Assembly (NCBI GenBank): GCA_004802705.1
Contig: SGPL01000405.1
Span: 1 to 30,612 of the forward strand
Direction of reading: 5' to 3'
Length of the DNA: 30,612 bases
Origin: Bondarzewia mesenterica
Taxonomy: Eukaryota > Basidiomycota > Agaricomycetes > Russulales > Bondarzewiaceae
Below are positions 10,566 to 25,298 of the stretch, one piece after another. Each line of letters begins with the position of its first letter. The first letter of the stretch is position 1. A model generated the notes under the pieces. That model ran no database searches. It saw only the letters and a program-made list of their open reading frames with translations, and had not been told where the DNA came from. The position numbers were made by a program, and so were the translations under genes.

Positions 10566-10618
10566 CTGCAGGTGCGAAATCCTTTTATTTATATGATAAC
10601 TTTTACATAGATAGCTGA

Positions 10619-11878
10619 CTAGAGCTCAGCGTGAAGAGGCACCTCTTTGCCGTCGGCATCCACTTCGAGTTCAATGGGAAGCTGTAGGACGAGTCAAGGA
10701 AGGTTAAAATATGAAAAGCGCGGAAATGTGACGGCAAAGCATACCTCGCCAGAGTCGACGATGACAATGTCCGCTACCGGTTTATCTGACCTGCCCTTGG
10801 GAACGTTTTCTAAAACAAAAACAAAAAAAGTTAATCTAGAGAAGGGGAAACTCAAAAGCCGGCGACGAACCAATCTTCTTGACAATGTCCATGCCGTCGA
10901 TAATCTTTCCGAAGACAACGTGCTTGCCGTCCAGCCAGCTGGTTATGACCGTAGTGATAAACTGAAAGGGAAGAAGTACTTCAGAAATTTGTCAGTACAG
11001 TCGCGGTGTCTACTCACGAATTGAGAACCTGAAAAGGTAGATATGTCAGGAGCCGTCCGTGATATGCAAGAATTCGAGGTTAATCACCGTTAGTGTCCTT
11101 GCCCGCGTTAGCCATGGAGAGAATGCCGGGGGCAGTGTGCTTAAGCTTGCTGAGCAAAGAATGAGCCTATGCGTAATCCGTAAAGTGAATATACTCCTTA
11201 CAAGTTCTCGTCCGCAAACCGGTCACCGTAGATAGACTAAAAGAAGGTCATTACATTGTGTAAAGAGAGCAATAAGAAAATACCAAACAACCTTTCCACC
11301 GGTACCATCGCCCTTGGCTACAACATCACATACGTCAATCATTGCCCTAGCAGAAATCTGTGGTATGCGACTCACTGAAATCACCACCCTGAATCCTACG
11401 TCCATGACAATGCATGTCAACAAGAGTGCACCCAAAGGCAAAGGAGCAAACCCACATGAAGTCCTTGATGACACGATGGAACTTCGAGCCTTTATAGCCA
11501 AAGCCAAGTTCAGTGCCATCCTTTCTAACTCCAGTTGCGAGCGCGCGGAAGTTCTCAACAGTCTTCGGTACGGTCTATTCACGGGTGAGCGTGCAACTCT
11601 CATTCACAAGCACGACTGCGTACCCCACCGAAGAGACCCATGGTGACTATATACGATACAACGCGCAACCGTCAGTGAACGTTATCTGCGAAGAACCGCA
11701 AACGGCCCAATGAAGTGATTGAGGACATACTGCGACCAAGATCCTCGTCGCCATGCTTAATGTCGAAGTAGACCTTGTGAGTGATCTTGGGGCCCCGTGC
11801 AGCCTCCACAGACTGCGTGCAGAAGAGGGCAGTAAAAGAAACTACTGCGAGAAGGAAAGAGGCCCGGAGGAACAACAT
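10619..11878 (-). CDS. CPR2: Secretory-pathway cyclophilin (peptidyl-prolyl isomerase B)
   Basis: Peptidyl-prolyl cis-trans isomerase of the cyclophilin family assisting folding in the ER. Exons in reading order: 11731-11878, 11624-11646, 11456-11574, 11376-11395, 11292-11317, 11202-11236, 11088-11149, 11018-11028, 10871-10961, 10745-10809, 10619-10681; 220 residues. Residues 1-26 form a signal peptide ending in SVEA. The cyclophilin fold follows, with catalytic Arg91 in [15 protein letters not shown], Phe96, Met97, Gln99, Trp157 and His162 in [11 protein letters not shown], the cyclosporin-binding set. The protein ends in LHAEL, near but not equal to the HDEL/KDEL retention signal. Three exons are 11-23 nt. 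The start is the first true ATG. The gene symbol is by analogy with yeast secretory cyclophilins. Confidence 0.93.
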
Positions 11879-12262
11879 GATTGTGGGCAACGATAGAGAT
11901 GAGAACGTGAATGCGCTGTCGACGCGACTAACAAACTACTACGTGGCGCGTTCGTTCAGATTGATTACGTAAAGTGATCGTTCATGTCCGGAACGACATC
12001 GCATCCGTGAACGGTCGCAATGAAGATGATTTCGTTTTACATATTCGTACAATGTCCATGCCATTGTCACCCTCGACTCAAGTCCTCAGTCGGAGGCAGG
12101 GCAACCCATCGCAACTTGTCATTCCCGTGCCAGCGCTAAGGAGTCCTCGATTGTTCGACCCGGTCGACATGCAATATATACTAGCTGGGGCACAGGACAT
12201 CGGAAACAAATTTGCGAGTTGAGATGAAACAGCATTGCACACACCAACACGACGAAAAAAAA

Positions 12263-12281
12263 GGGGAGGTGGGGGTGGGGG
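12263..12281 (+). repeat. G-run block, possible two-tetrad G-quadruplex
   Basis: Runs of 4, 2, 5 and 5 guanines separated by single bases (GGGGAGGTGGGGGTGGGGG). The pattern permits a two-layer G-quadruplex on the plus strand. It lies just before an (ACGC)n microsatellite, in the presumed YAK1 3' flank. Confidence 0.45.
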
Positions 12282-12291
12282 CGAGTGTATG

Positions 12292-12312
12292 ACGCACGCA
12301 CGCACGCACGCA
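12292..12312 (+). repeat. (ACGC)n microsatellite
   Basis: Five tandem ACGC units. An identical type of repeat occurs at 29627-29646. Confidence 0.85.
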
Positions 12313-12431
12313 AGCAACTTGTTGAAAGATGGACGAAGAAAACAAAAAGACGGAAAGAAATGCAAAGGAAGATGACAACGTGAACAAAGGGAAAAAAATG
12401 TTGCAGAAGATGGAAAGAAGATGATATGTAT

Positions 12432-12466
12432 GGACGGACGGACGGACAGACAGACGGACAGACGGA
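12432..12466 (+). repeat. (GGAC/GACA)n tetranucleotide repeat
   Basis: A run of GGAC units passing into mixed GACA and GACG units, about 35 bp. It lies in the presumed YAK1 3' flank. Confidence 0.8.
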
Positions 12467-12813
12467 TGCACGGTTCTGTTTATTGCAAGAGATTGCAAGA
12501 CCAAAAGGGAGAAAAAGGACAAGCAAGCAAGCATGGGACCGCGGTTTTAGCGCGTTACACGACTCATCATCACATCACGACAGACACGTCGGGCGCACGG
12601 TAGGGTGCGTGGGAAGGGGGATGAAGGTGAAGGATGAGAGGAAAACAACGAAAACAACGAATACGTATATGAACAACGCCCCGCTCTCGCTCGCCAGGGA
12701 CGAGGAAGGGACGAAAGAAAAGAAAGAAAATGGAAACGACGAAAGAAAAAAGTGATGGACACACATGAATGTCCGCCCCGCCGCGCCCGTTCCACCTGCA
12801 CATACTCCCCACC

Positions 12814-17040
<4,227 letters not shown>

Positions 17041-17270
17041 TCCGCAAAAAAACAACTGAAATCTGCTTGCTCCGACGTCGTCTAGGACGACAAGAGGCCT
17101 TGATCGCCCGCGCCGTCGATGGTGGTGGTCAGTTGAAAGAAAGCGCGAGGCGGTCGCTTTGAAACCGTGTGGCGGAACAGCCGTCGGCAACAAATGACTT
17201 ATAATCGATCCCCACGATATCTTGCGATTACACTTTCATTTCCTACAACATAGCCCTCCGTATTACATAT

Positions 17271-17892
17271 CTATCCCTGCTGCGCACTTTCCAGCTCCTT
17301 CAGCGTCTCCACCAGTGCCTTTTCCACCGCCAAAACTACCTGCCCTCCTTGTCCACCCGAGGACGTGAGCATTGCCGGCACGTCCACAGACAAAAATACC
17401 TGCTTCTTGAACCGACGCGCTGCAACAGGCAGTCAATTTGTTAGGCTCCGTCAGCCAAGCACATGCAAGAATGTGCGAGACACTGTACCAAGGCGCTGTG
17501 ACATAGACAGCGCGATGTCCGACGTCGACGACCGGAAGAGCGGCGTTCCTAAAGCCGACGCTACCGACGCCGTCTGTTTTTCAAGCGCGTGCAAAGCAAC
17601 ATGATATTAGGACAGTCGCGTTCAACCCTGTGAAATACAAGTGACAGCTACAGCAAGACACTCAACTTACGTTCTGCGGCGGCATCGCGCACGCCCAATC
17701 TCTTGTGAGGCTTCCCTGCAACGGCGCCCGTCCCACATTCTCTTCGGGTTCGTCGGTCGCACCAATCCACAGCATGTACGAGTTAACCAGACACGTCGCC
17801 TGCAAAGCCAGCGCGGGCATGGACGGCCCCGCAGGCGCGACGTACCTCGTCTCGATGTGTATGCGAGTTGATGGAGAAGTTGACGTAGACAT
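17271..17892 (-). CDS. PSMG4: Proteasome assembly chaperone 4 (PAC4/PSMG4-like)
   Basis: Small protein of 151 residues resembling PAC4, which with PAC3 helps build the alpha ring of the 20S proteasome. Exons: 17671-17892, 17489-17573, 17271-17419. Family-like features: a first segment with CLVNSYMLWIGAT; after the first intron SALGTPLFRSSTSDIALSMS, then QRLARRFKKQVFLSVDVP, and a C-terminal VVLAVEKALVETLKELE helix. The order (LWIGAT, then GTPLF, SQRLARRxxKQVFLS, then a final helix) follows human PSMG4. Introns are 97 nt and 69 nt with matching phases. The start is the first ATG fitting the family, with a poorly conserved 10-residue lead. Divergent from the GRF gene with 232 bp between starts. 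Assigned from motifs only. Confidence 0.8.
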
Positions 17893-18124
17893 GATGGAAT
17901 GTGTTGGGAAAATGCTTCGCCAAAATGGAAACCCGCCCGGATGCTGCGCGCTCCCCCTGTATTGCCTCCTCACTCCTCTCTTCATCATTAAAAGGCCAAC
18001 GTCCTCTCCTGTCCTCTTCTTTGATCAGAGCAACCCCCCTTCTCGACCTGCTGGTGTTTTTCTCCCGCACTTACCATAATTATTCCGCTTAGTATCGACG
18101 TTGCACTTGGTATTTGTCCACGAA
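17893..18124. promoter_or_regulatory. Bidirectional promoter, PAC4-like and GRF genes
   Basis: A 232-bp spacer between two divergent start codons must hold both promoters. It contains ATTAAAAG near 17988-17995, pyrimidine tracts around 18000-18070 and an AT-rich ATAATTATT near 18075-18083. Co-expression of the two genes is inference. Confidence 0.6.
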
Positions 18125-19954
18125 ATGGTCTCCCAACCGCCTACCATCCAAAATGACATCAACATTGTCGACGAGCACGGCATAGTGCGTTGTTACCATG
18201 GACATCCTGCTGCCAGAAGAGTCAGCGGTTCGCACACCCAGCACCCTGGACAGTGAGTTCCTTTGATTCTTAGCACGTTGTCAGAGCCCCGAGATGCCCC
18301 TAAACGTACATTACCTCGATTCTCATCATTCATATTCGCAGGGTATTTTGGTGCTGCCGCATGCACTCAGAAAACCCTGACAACTGTAAATTCTTCAGTG
18401 AGCTTCATCTCATCTAGTCACTAACACTCCCTGACATATGTCCTCTCGAAAATTAATGTTCTAGTATGGGACAGAGAGCTACCGCCACACAACGACGCAC
18501 AAGGTCCACCCTCGCAACCTCAGTCACAACCTCAATCCCAGCCTCAACCCCTCTCTCAACCCTTTTCTCAACCCGGTCCGTCCACCTCTCCCACGCAGCC
18601 TCCAAGCACACCCACCCGCAAACGCTTGCACTCCCCAACCTCTGATCCTTTTACCTCGCCAAATAAACGTTTTTTCACTGGCTCAAGTACCTCCACCCCA
18701 CTCATGAGCACCCCTCAACGGCCCACCCAACGACACGTGACCCAAAGCCCAAGCGAACGCGCCGAATCGCGCCAGAAACGTATCCTAGAGATGGAACGCG
18801 CTCGAGGCCAAACGCTGCAAGCCGATGCGCCCTCGTCGTCCAGCGAGTCCCAGACACAGCGCACTCCACAAGCGCAAAGTCAGCCCCATCCAGGTTCCGC
18901 TGCGCGCAGAGCTGTTATCGAAGATGCATTGCGTGGCTTGCCCTTCGCTTCTCCCTCCTCTCCTTCCGTCCCCCGCGCTCCTGCTCCTGCTCCGCGACCT
19001 CAGCCTATCGAAATTAATGGGGAGATACAGGTTGGTACCGACGAGGACGAGGACGGAGATGAGGAAGAGTCCCAGACCCTCGCGATGAGCTCTGATAGCG
19101 CGGTGCAGACGGACCGTTTGACGGAGTATGCGGACAGCCAGTTTGGCGACGACGGTGTGGGTGTGGGTGTGGGTAGCGAGGAATTGGAGAGGGAGAGGGA
19201 GAAGAGGATGCATGAGAGGTTCTTCAGCGATGATGTGGGCGGGCGTGGATCGTTGATAACGCCGCCGATGAGTGCTGGGCGAGAGTTCGTGCGTGCCGAG
19301 TGGGTTAGGAATGTGGACGGGGCTGGGGATGAGAATGACGATATGCAGTGGACGCCTTCCAAGTCCAAGGGAAAGGGCAAAGCGAAGGAGATGGTAAGTC
19401 GAGTGCTCATCTTCCCTTCCCATTCCCATTCCTCTCTTTTACTCCTCGCTGACGCCCGAATCCATAGCAGCATGTGCCTCCTCCGTCCTCCCAATCCGCC
19501 CCATCCACTAGCGCCTGCGCGCCCAGCACGTCTCACACTGCATCGACAACAACTCCAGTGCCCAGTGCCGAGTCTGTTTCGAACCTCTCAGGAGACGCGA
19601 TCGCCCGCCTCGTGGACAACTTGTCCGACGTTCCCGCGCATGTGAGGAAGCTTGAGGAGGAAAAGAGGGCGTTGGAGAGGAGGAATGAAGCACAGGCGAG
19701 GAGGATCGCGCAATTGGAGAGCGAGATCGCCGAGTAAGCCTTTCCTCCCGTTTCAGTGTTTCGTTCATCTTTCTCTTTTCCGCACTCCCTTCCCCTTCCC
19801 CTATCTCTCCTTTGATTGTAGACGTGCCGCGTTTTTTGTTTGATTCTGGTGATGTGCTGTTCTGATCGTGATTCTTTCCGTCTTTTTGTGCAGGTTGGAA
19901 GAGGAGAAGAAGCGTCTGGGGAACATATTCCACTCATACTTCCAATCAGAGTGA
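18125..19954 (+). CDS. GRF-type zinc finger protein with C-terminal coiled coil
   Basis: 478 residues in five exons: 18125-18252, 18342-18397, 18465-19393, 19471-19733, 19894-19954. The N-terminus is a GRF zinc finger (single-stranded nucleic-acid binding in TOP3A, APE2 and NEIL3): ligands Cys23, His25, Cys48 and Cys58 around PGQVFWCCR and CKFFIWDRE, where GQVFW replaces the usual GRxFY. Residues about 70-420 are disordered: Ser/Pro/Gln-rich repeats such as SQPQSQPQSQPQ, then an acidic DEDEDGDEEE block. The C-terminal 55 residues form a strong coiled coil (HVRKLEEEKRALERRNEAQ, then LEEEKKRLG). The exon 4 acceptor is TAGCAG, so a form with one extra Gln is possible. Function unknown; a role in DNA repair or RNA handling is inference from the finger. 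Confidence 0.85.
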
Positions 19955-22900
19955 ACATCCATACGCACCCGCCCCGCATGCCACCTGCACGTCACATCCT
20001 CTTCTCTCCTTTTCTCCCTTGGCTCCTGCTTCTCTGGATTTCTGTTGCTCTAGTCTCTTTCCTTTATGTAACATACGGTGGTTCGAAGTGGACAGTGTCC
20101 ACTTCATCGCCCTGCTCAGCTCTAGTCTGGATTGCGGTTTCTCCCTTTTTTGGCCTACATTAGTATGTTTTGCTGTGCTTGTTGATTGTACGATAGTATT
20201 CTTAACGTAAATCTATTCCTCTCTTCGCTTCTGTATCGGGGTCGTATCTTTCTTGTCACTGTAAGCTACTACTGTATCCTTATTCATTTGTTTTATTGTC
20301 CTTGAACTTCGCATTCCGCTGACCCAAACGCGCCCTTTTTTGGTTACCACTGGAACGTATTCATGTCGATGCAGCTGACTGGCACTGGATTCATTGAAGG
20401 GCGTTTCAGCGTCATTGAAGACTGGATCCGGTGTGTGCTTGTTTCTCAGTTGAATCGCTATACCCGCGATATGCTCATTCTGTCTACTTCGCGCTGCATT
20501 TACGTCGCCGTCGCGCCAATCATTTAGCCCAGTACCGCCTATTCTCCTTTGTGGCGTGCGGTGACCGCCCCTTTCGGTGCTTTCCGAAGGTTTCCTTCCA
20601 ATATCCGTCCGAGACATCGCTAACGTACTCACTGAAATACTGAAGGTTTCTTCGTGGCTGATAGGACGTCGCACCCACGCAACACGTACGAGCACACTCT
20701 CGTAATGGACTGAAAGTTCGTTCTCCGTCGTCGTGGCCAGGACGTATGAAGTATACAGGTACGAGCACAATCTTGTCCCAGGAACTCTGGAACCAAGGCA
20801 TATGTACTACTTCGTGGATCCTGTGATCATGAAGACCTGCACCTGACCTGAGGCATACAGTCCCTGAGTTGACTGGCAAAGTTTACTGATCGGGCCATCA
20901 GACGCACCTGGTCTTCGTGGCCCAGTTTCAGCATGAGGGACCTCGTCGGCCAGGCCTGCGCGCGCATCTTTGACCTCCGAGATAGCCCTCTCCTCCCTCT
21001 CCTCTCCTCCCCATTGGCATCTTTTGGGGTTCAAGCGTCTCCAGGCCAATCATAATGGACATATACGGTCGTTCATATACCAAATTCATGGCGAGTATGT
21101 TTCGCCGGGTATCGCGTTTGACGGAATTAGATCGAAGGCGAGAGGATGGCTCGTACAACGGGTTCTTTTGAGGAAGAGTAGTCGCTCGGATCAGTTCGTC
21201 GTCGGGGTCATGTGGGGCGGCTTAACATATGTTGCAATCTCGGTACATATGATCGTGGAGAGCGCGCGACGACCTCGCCGTCATTAGACTGCGCGTACGT
21301 ACCAATACGTACCGCGCACTCGAGCTCTTGGCTTCTGGAGGGCCGCATTGTCTGTTGTTTTCCGGCGGCACTTCAGAAGTGCGTGGGTTCCATTCAACTC
21401 TATTCAGTCTCGGACGTCGCCGAGGGGTGCGCTTCTCCTAGAATCTCAGACGGACGGTGGTGGTGTTTAGAAATTACTGCCATGGTATGGTTTTGGCCAG
21501 TTTTTCGTCGGGGGCACTTCCTGGAGTGGCTGACTTTTCACTTCTGAAGCAGGTGCAAGCTGAGTGCGCTCGGTGGCTTTTGAGTGCGAGAACTGAATGC
21601 TGCTTGCTTTGAATAGTTCAGAATTTGGCCTCCGAGTTGGGTCACACACTAGGTATCACATACATTTAATCTCTGCCGCCTCTTCTCCATCTCCTTCGTG
21701 GCGCAGGATGCTCGTTTGCGATGGTTTGCTTACTTACCCACAGAAATGTGATACGATCGGTCGGCGACAGGCTCGTCATGAATGAGTGGCATCAAGACCG
21801 ATGGTGCGAGTTTGCCTCGGAGTTGCTGTCGCCGTCGACGTGGAGCCAAATTTGCGAAAATTCGTTCTCCGCGACGCGCTTCATTGCAACCTTCACCGGC
21901 ATCACCGTCGACGACGGTGGTCTATATTGAAAACTCCTTTGTACGACCAGATTCTATATGTGCGCTGTGAAGTGCTCATGGCCATTTATGCTCCCTTTGG
22001 ACACTTTCAGCTTTCCAAACGAGGACATCAGGCTATGATGTCGACTTGACATTAACCGTCCTACCATGGCCCTAAATACCCTCAGCTTAAGTTTACGGCC
22101 CACTGGACTGGTGAGTTCGATGTGTAGTTTTTCTTCTCAATTAAGCCAGGCCTTCTGCGAGCGCTGAATCCGATAGTATTCTCGGTGTTTTGTACAAGCT
22201 TCGTACGGTTTCCCAAACCTGAGCACACGGACTATCCCGCATTGTTGGAAAAGACGTGCCTTTTCGACTCGGTGGAGTTCCGTCGGGTCCATGCCTCTTC
22301 AATTATGCTGGGGAATTTAAAGGTTAATCTTTCTAGAAAGTTTACTGCTCCCGACTCATATACTCAAGCCAGTTCCCTACCGACTTAGGTCATCGTTAAC
22401 CGTATTTTATAGATATACCCGCTGCATCTCCAATTAGCCATGAAACTTGATGTCTTAGAAGCGGCCAATACGAAACCAGCGTTCGTGGCGCTCCTGTAAC
22501 AGGTCAGAAAAACATCACGATCGGTCTCAAGGTGGCGCTGACTTGGAATACATTGCTCTGTCCATCACGAAACCGTCCATGCAAAGTTCCGAAACTCAGG
22601 AATGCACGCACAAAACCCCGATTCGACATAAGGTCCGAAATTCACTATTTGATCTTTTGGAGACGCATTCTAGCCCAGTACTATTGCTTCTCTAGGCTCG
22701 AGCATCAGAAGACACAACGCTTCCTTCAAGCTCCTTTTCCGTCGACCAAACCGAGCGGTTTCGTCGCAAATGCGTACCTTGTTCATTTCAGTTCATCATC
22801 ACCAGGTCATCAGAACATGTTTCGAATACACGCATGCATTCAAAGGACGCAGGTACTTTGCGTTCGCTGTCCCGCCGGAATTCTTCATTCAAGTCCCGCC

Positions 22901-25298
22901 GTGCTGCGTCCGTCGCCCAAAATACATATGGATTGGTGATCACCCCGAGACTGCATAACAAATCAACATCAGATGACCTTGGCTCTCGTTCCTTTCGCTG
23001 GATTCCATGCCGCGTGCGCAAGAACCGAACAGGTGAGCACGAGCGTCTTCCCGGGAAGATTAAGGGACGAGGTTTGACGAGGGTCTTACTAGTGGTCTGA
23101 GTGCACGTGCTCCGAATCGTAGCCTGTGCGGAGGGTGACACGGCACCTGTTGGTTCTAGAGAGCGCGCGCGAATCAGGCGAGCCCTCATCCTCGACACTG
23201 ATAGCATGCACATGCCGCGCGTGGGTAGGTACTTCCACTTGTTTATCTTTCTTTTGCGGTTCAAAATGTTGCACCGTGACTGGATGCGATGATGACTGAG
23301 GACGACTCATCATCAATCTCCCAACGTTCGTCTTTCTCAGGAATTTTATGTTGGAGTTATGTGGTAGATCATGATGATAGTTGGGCTTTGTGGGGTGATC
23401 GCCCTGAAATGAATGAACCTCCTACGGGCGCGCTCCGCGGGGCCGTTGTAGGTCCTATCTTTGACGTTAACACTGTATCTTCTCGTCAACGCACAGCTCG
23501 GTACTATAACCATATGTGTGTTCACATCAGCAGCGCCGGTCCCTTGCATGTCACCGAGACCCGCCACCCGTCATGGTTGTCCTACCGCTGGCAACAGGTG
23601 AGGGCGGTCCTATCATGACCGGCCTTTGCACTGACGCTCTCAATCTGCCAGAGAAGCTTTAGCTTTCAGACCCGGTCGGTCAGGCGACCTTCTGCGAGTG
23701 TGCTTTCAATGCATCGATAGGATGGATAGGGGGTATTGGACGGAGAAGGAGTGCCGTGCGTGCAAAATTCATCACATCCGCAGCAACGATGAGAGTGCGG
23801 ATGCAGAGCTGCGACAGCCTTTCCAGCAACGGATGCATGATGCGATGATAGACCTCGAGGGCGCATGTGCAATTGCGACATACGGTATCCACTGGGATGC
23901 CCGGGGGGGCTGCAGCGCGCGAGTATGTGTACCGTTGGTTCGGTAGTGCGACGACCTGCCCCACAAGATCGAGATCGTCCATTTCATCTTTCGGGGACCT
24001 TCAGGCCGACTTGGAGGTGACAAGTGTCGGCACCACCTCTCTTTCGGCCAACTTCTCGAATCAAGCCGGTACGGCAGTTCATCCGTTCATCAAGACCTGT
24101 CTGACTGAGCCCCAGATCACTATTATCTAGAAACCACTTGCAAGTGCAGTGATTTGACGATGCCGACACGGAAGCAATCCAGCTCGATCAGTGGCCCAAA
24201 ACTCGCTCCCATTTCATACTACTTGCAGCAGGACATGCCGTGGTGTCCACCCGAACCAGTTAGACTTCGCCCGTGTCGGACGAGGTCGAGATAACGTACC
24301 ACGTTTTCAGCTGCCGCGGTTCCCTGCCTACGGACGAGCACGTCGATAGCCGGTATGAAAATAAGCAAGATCGAGGGACCGAGGACGCGAGGATTCAGGG
24401 GGGTCGACAAAGAGGGATGAGGGGTTGCACTGCCGTCCTGCGATATCGGTCCGTCGGTGTGAGGACAGGCACAGAAACATGGAAGCCAAACGAAGGGCAG
24501 GTTCTTCAAGCGTTCTTCAACGCATGCGCCGCCGGCGCTGAGAACGAATGTGCTCGGTCCGAGGGCAGACGCGTCGCTGCCCCGGGGAGGAGCAGGTGGC
24601 CCACGAACTTTACCGAACTCAAGGCCGCCCTCGCTCTCTCACCTTTGGAGGTTCTCTCCCACGATAAGCTCACCAAGCACTCAGCGTCCGAGCGAGATTG
24701 CGCGTCGTCCCGCATGCCAGGTTGGATCTCGCGTGGGCGCGAGATACTGGTCCTATGACGACGTTGAGGCATTTTTTCAGACGATCGGGCTACGCTGTGC
24801 GATTGGCTGTGCACGTCCGAGCACGACGCCTTGATGAGTACGCATAATGTATATATATGCCTCAAACAATTGTCCTACACGCGAAGCATTCAACATCTCA
24901 GATGATCGTACAAACGCAGAGGGGTATCCCGCAGAAGGGTGTAACGCAAACGATGTCTGTCTGTCTTGTGTGTGTATGTACGTATCAGGGATGAAATTTG
25001 AGGGGATGGAGACACTGGGATGACAGAACGCGTGTGAAATACCGCGGTTGGTCGGAGGTGGATGCATGTGGAATATGGAGTGAGTGACTCGAATGACGAC
25101 GAGGGCCCATCTGGAAAACGGGAAGGTCGGACTGACGGAACCGCAGGAGCAGATATGAAGGATGGCGATGTCCGAGAATGCAATTGACGGCGGACGTGCG
25201 GGTGAGTGAGCGAGCGAGTTGTAGTTTAGCACACTGGATTCAGGAAGGAAGAGATCGCGAAAAGAAAGAAAGTCTGCCGGAGGCCTGAGGAACTCCCA
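19955..25298. other. Gene-poor region, 5.3 kb
   Basis: I found no gene I can support. Open frames exist but lack recognisable domains and convincing splice chains. Better ones are 20213-20617 minus (134 codons from the first ATG, charged, ends 259 bp past the GRF stop), 23680-23982 minus (contains VCRNCTC and LLERLSQLC) and 24273-24758 plus (161 codons, moderately GC-rich third positions). Neighbouring frames carry Cys pairs such as CIRCWKGC, as a decayed zinc-finger or retroelement gene would. The first 250 bp should be the GRF 3' UTR; the last part should contain the 3' end of the 491-residue protein gene. Confidence 0.5.
20213..20617 (-). CDS. Possible small protein, unassigned
   Basis: An ATG-initiated frame of 134 codons, charged and hydrophilic, with segments such as NDWRDGDVNAARSRQNEH and VPVVTKKGRVWVSG. 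No domain, signal peptide or membrane segment is visible. It converges on the GRF gene. It may be chance, as codon use is not clearly biased; listed so that it is not lost. Confidence 0.2.
   Translation of the reverse strand: MSRTDIGRKPSESTERGGHRTPQRRIGGTGLNDWRDGDVNAARSRQNEHIAGIAIQLRNKHTPDPVFNDAETPFNESSASQLHRHEYVPVVTKKGRVWVSGMRSSRTIKQMNKDTVVAYSDKKDTTPIQKRREE

Larger units (their letters stand above)
11879..12813. other. Spacer: cyclophilin promoter and YAK1 3' end, simple repeats
   Basis: 935 bp between two minus-strand genes. It should hold the 3' UTR of YAK1 and the promoter of the cyclophilin. No gene was seen; open frames here arise from low-complexity purine or pyrimidine tracts. Contained repeats: a G-run block at 12263-12281, (ACGC)n at 12292-12312 and (GGAC/GACA)n at 12432-12466. 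Confidence 0.6.

Noticed and set aside
17041..17193. Upstream extension of YAK1 before MSEPELAY
   Set aside because: It begins at a non-ATG codon; the first ATG in frame is at 17040.
17893..17988. Upstream extension of the PAC4-like frame
   Set aside because: It adds a non-conserved basic leader that would fill the bidirectional promoter; the ATG at 17892 fits the family better.
18785..19429. 214-codon minus-strand frame opposite the GRF gene
   Set aside because: Antisense shadow over the disordered linker; the plus frame has splice-supported continuity with the finger and the coiled coil.
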